From positions 1-6,985 of the forward strand of contig JADZGG010000419.1 in assembly GCA_020854015.1 (NCBI GenBank): a stretch of 6,985 bases of DNA, written 5' to 3'. The first letter of the stretch is position 1, and every line of letters begins with the position of its first letter. The translations under genes were made by a program, and so were the position numbers. The DNA comes from Flavobacteriales bacterium (GTDB lineage: Bacteria > Bacteroidota > Bacteroidia > Flavobacteriales_F > PHOS-HE28). The notes beneath the pieces are model-generated. The model was not told the origin of the DNA and searched no databases. It worked only from the letters and a program-made list of their open reading frames with translations. Shown here in pieces: positions 6,179 to 6,985 of the stretch.

Positions 6179-6294
6179 CGCGCCGATCGTTCAACTGCCT
6201 GCACCCGCACCTCGCGCTTACGGCCTTTTACCGGCACCACGCTTTCCACGCTGAACTTGAAGCGCTCGGAAGCAAGGGGTATGCGACCCAGCAG
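6175..6294 (-). pseudogene. In-frame continuation of the second cyclase beyond the TAG (stranded C-terminal tail)
   Basis: Reading on in the same frame after the TAG gives 39 codons, starting LLGRIPLASERF and ending VQAVERSAR, then TGA at 6177-6175. This tail aligns with the end of the complete cyclase: LLGRIPLAS with LLDLLRLPS, and VVPVKGRKREVRVQAV with GEIPLKGKTNSVSLWTV. The TAG falls opposite a Glu codon, so one base change from GAG or CAG explains it. The TGA overlaps the next gene's ATG as ATGA, the spacing expected of an intact operon. No start codon or SD gives the tail separate expression. It is either a nonsense-mutated end, a sequence error, or a readthrough extension. Confidence 0.8.
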
Positions 6295-6985
6295 CTAGGA
6301 GGAAACGAGCAGGTCAGACTTAATGTAATTGCATACGCCGAGCATGCGCGACACAGAGTTCATCACGTCACCGCTAAGGTCGATGGCGCGCTTGATGTGA
6401 CCGATCTGCGCCACGATGACCCGTCCGCCGTGCACGGCGCCCCGGAACTTGGGCACCGCACCGAACTCACGCTGCATCTCCTCCGCATGCGCATCGATGC
6501 GCTCCATAATGTCGAAATAGAGGTCGAGGCAGTTCTGCCCGCGCAACCCGGTCTCCATGGGCCAGGTGAAGATGACCTCGTCGCCCACGTACTTATGGAT
6601 CTCCCCCTCATTCCGCAACAACGCGTCGGTCATGAACGAATAGGTCGTGTTCAGAAATCGGTAGTAGCGGAGGTCGCCAAGCTTTTCGGCCAATGCGGTA
6701 CTCCCCACCAGATCGATGGACAACACCACACGCTCCTCGGCAACGGGCTTCTCGTATCGACCCAGCAGGAAACCGAGGAACATCCGACGGCCCATCAGCT
6801 CTTCCAATTGCACCACGAGGATGGCGATTGAGGTGACCACCACTACACGCAGCATAAGGCGGTAGAACTGGCTCATACCGAGCATTTCGGTAGCGCTGAA
6901 TGTGCCTTCAGAGCGCAAGGGCAGGTTCTGTTGGCGGTCGAAAGCGAAGGCCAACGCAACGAGCACCAGGGTCAGGGCGTTCACA
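6295..6985 (-). CDS. Second membrane-anchored class III adenylate cyclase (N-terminus off the window; cut by an in-frame TAG)
   Basis: This is a partial frame entering from the right edge; the GTG at 6984 is not necessarily a start. The visible part has two hydrophobic segments (6982-6942 and about 6865-6805) and the linker GFLLGRYEKP, then a class III cyclase domain paralogous to the gene at 4000-5070. Metal Asp residues lie in LSIDLVGST (codon 6714-6712) and KYVGDEV (6582-6580). The adenine-selecting Lys (HKYVGD, 6594-6592) and its partner Asp (AIDLSGD, 6381-6379) are both present. So are Asn and Arg of MNSVSR (6360-6358 and 6348-6346). It therefore has the canonical set for ATP to cyclic AMP. 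The frame ends at TAG 6297-6295, inside the C-terminal region, about 39 residues short of the paralogue's pattern. All catalytic residues precede the stop, so a truncated but active product is possible. Confidence 0.88.
   Translation of the reverse strand, partial: VNALTLVLVALAFAFDRQQNLPLRSEGTFSATEMLGMSQFYRLMLRVVVVTSIAILVVQLEELMGRRMFLGFLLGRYEKPVAEERVVLSIDLVGSTALAEKLGDLRYYRFLNTTYSFMTDALLRNEGEIHKYVGDEVIFTWPMETGLRGQNCLDLYFDIMERIDAHAEEMQREFGAVPKFRGAVHGGRVIVAQIGHIKRAIDLSGDVMNSVSRMLGVCNYIKSDLLVSS

Noticed and set aside
6295..6297. TAG as evidence for a recoded (amber-sense) genome
   Set aside because: folP and its convergent neighbour both end naturally at TAG, so a genome-wide reassignment is not supported by this window.
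5774..6298. 174-codon plus-strand frame
   Set aside because: It lies opposite the propeller gene and the cyclase end, is rich in His, Thr and Arg, and matches nothing recognisable.
1..6985. Defence island, phage or transposon
   Set aside because: No transposase, integrase, nuclease, toxin or terminal-repeat signal was seen; the cyclases resemble ordinary signalling enzymes rather than CBASS-type nucleotidyltransferases.

Overview
The window reads as chromosomal DNA of a fairly GC-rich member of the Bacteroidota, probably near Flavobacteriales. The evidence is several exported proteins with a carboxypeptidase-regulatory-like beta-sandwich, intergenic octamers resembling the Bacteroidota -7 box TAnnTTTG, and few convincing Shine-Dalgarno sequences. 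The genus cannot be judged. Coding density is very high. There are nine genes, two of them cut by the window edges, and no RNA gene, insertion sequence or CRISPR array. The longest gene-free stretch is about 65 bases.

Left part (1-3501). A long minus-strand gene runs off the left edge. It encodes a signal peptide, a carboxypeptidase-regulatory-like domain, a conserved W-D tail motif and about six membrane segments. Divergent from it is folP (dihydropteroate synthase), the only housekeeping gene of known pathway here. folP meets, stop codon on stop codon (CTAG), a three-gene minus-strand operon of overlapping genes: a GlsB/YeaQ-type small membrane protein, then two small exported proteins. Those two are paralogues of the soluble half of the first gene.

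Right part (3502-6985). Divergent from the glsB-like gene is a four-helix membrane protein of unknown function. It is followed by a complete membrane-anchored class III nucleotide cyclase. Facing that cyclase is a minus-strand pair: a second, paralogous membrane cyclase entering from the right edge, and a secreted protein made of about ten ~35-residue repeats that look like beta-propeller blades.

Main observation. The second cyclase frame is interrupted by one in-frame TAG (6295-6297). Beyond it the same frame continues for 39 codons that match the C-terminal end of the first cyclase. It then ends in a TGA that overlaps the ATG of the repeat-protein gene as ATGA. The intact gene therefore ran to 6175. 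The window shows a single-base nonsense lesion, a sequencing error, or an amber codon that is read through. The two cyclases also differ at the residues that select the purine: K/D in the second, Q/I in the first. No defence or mobile system is visible.
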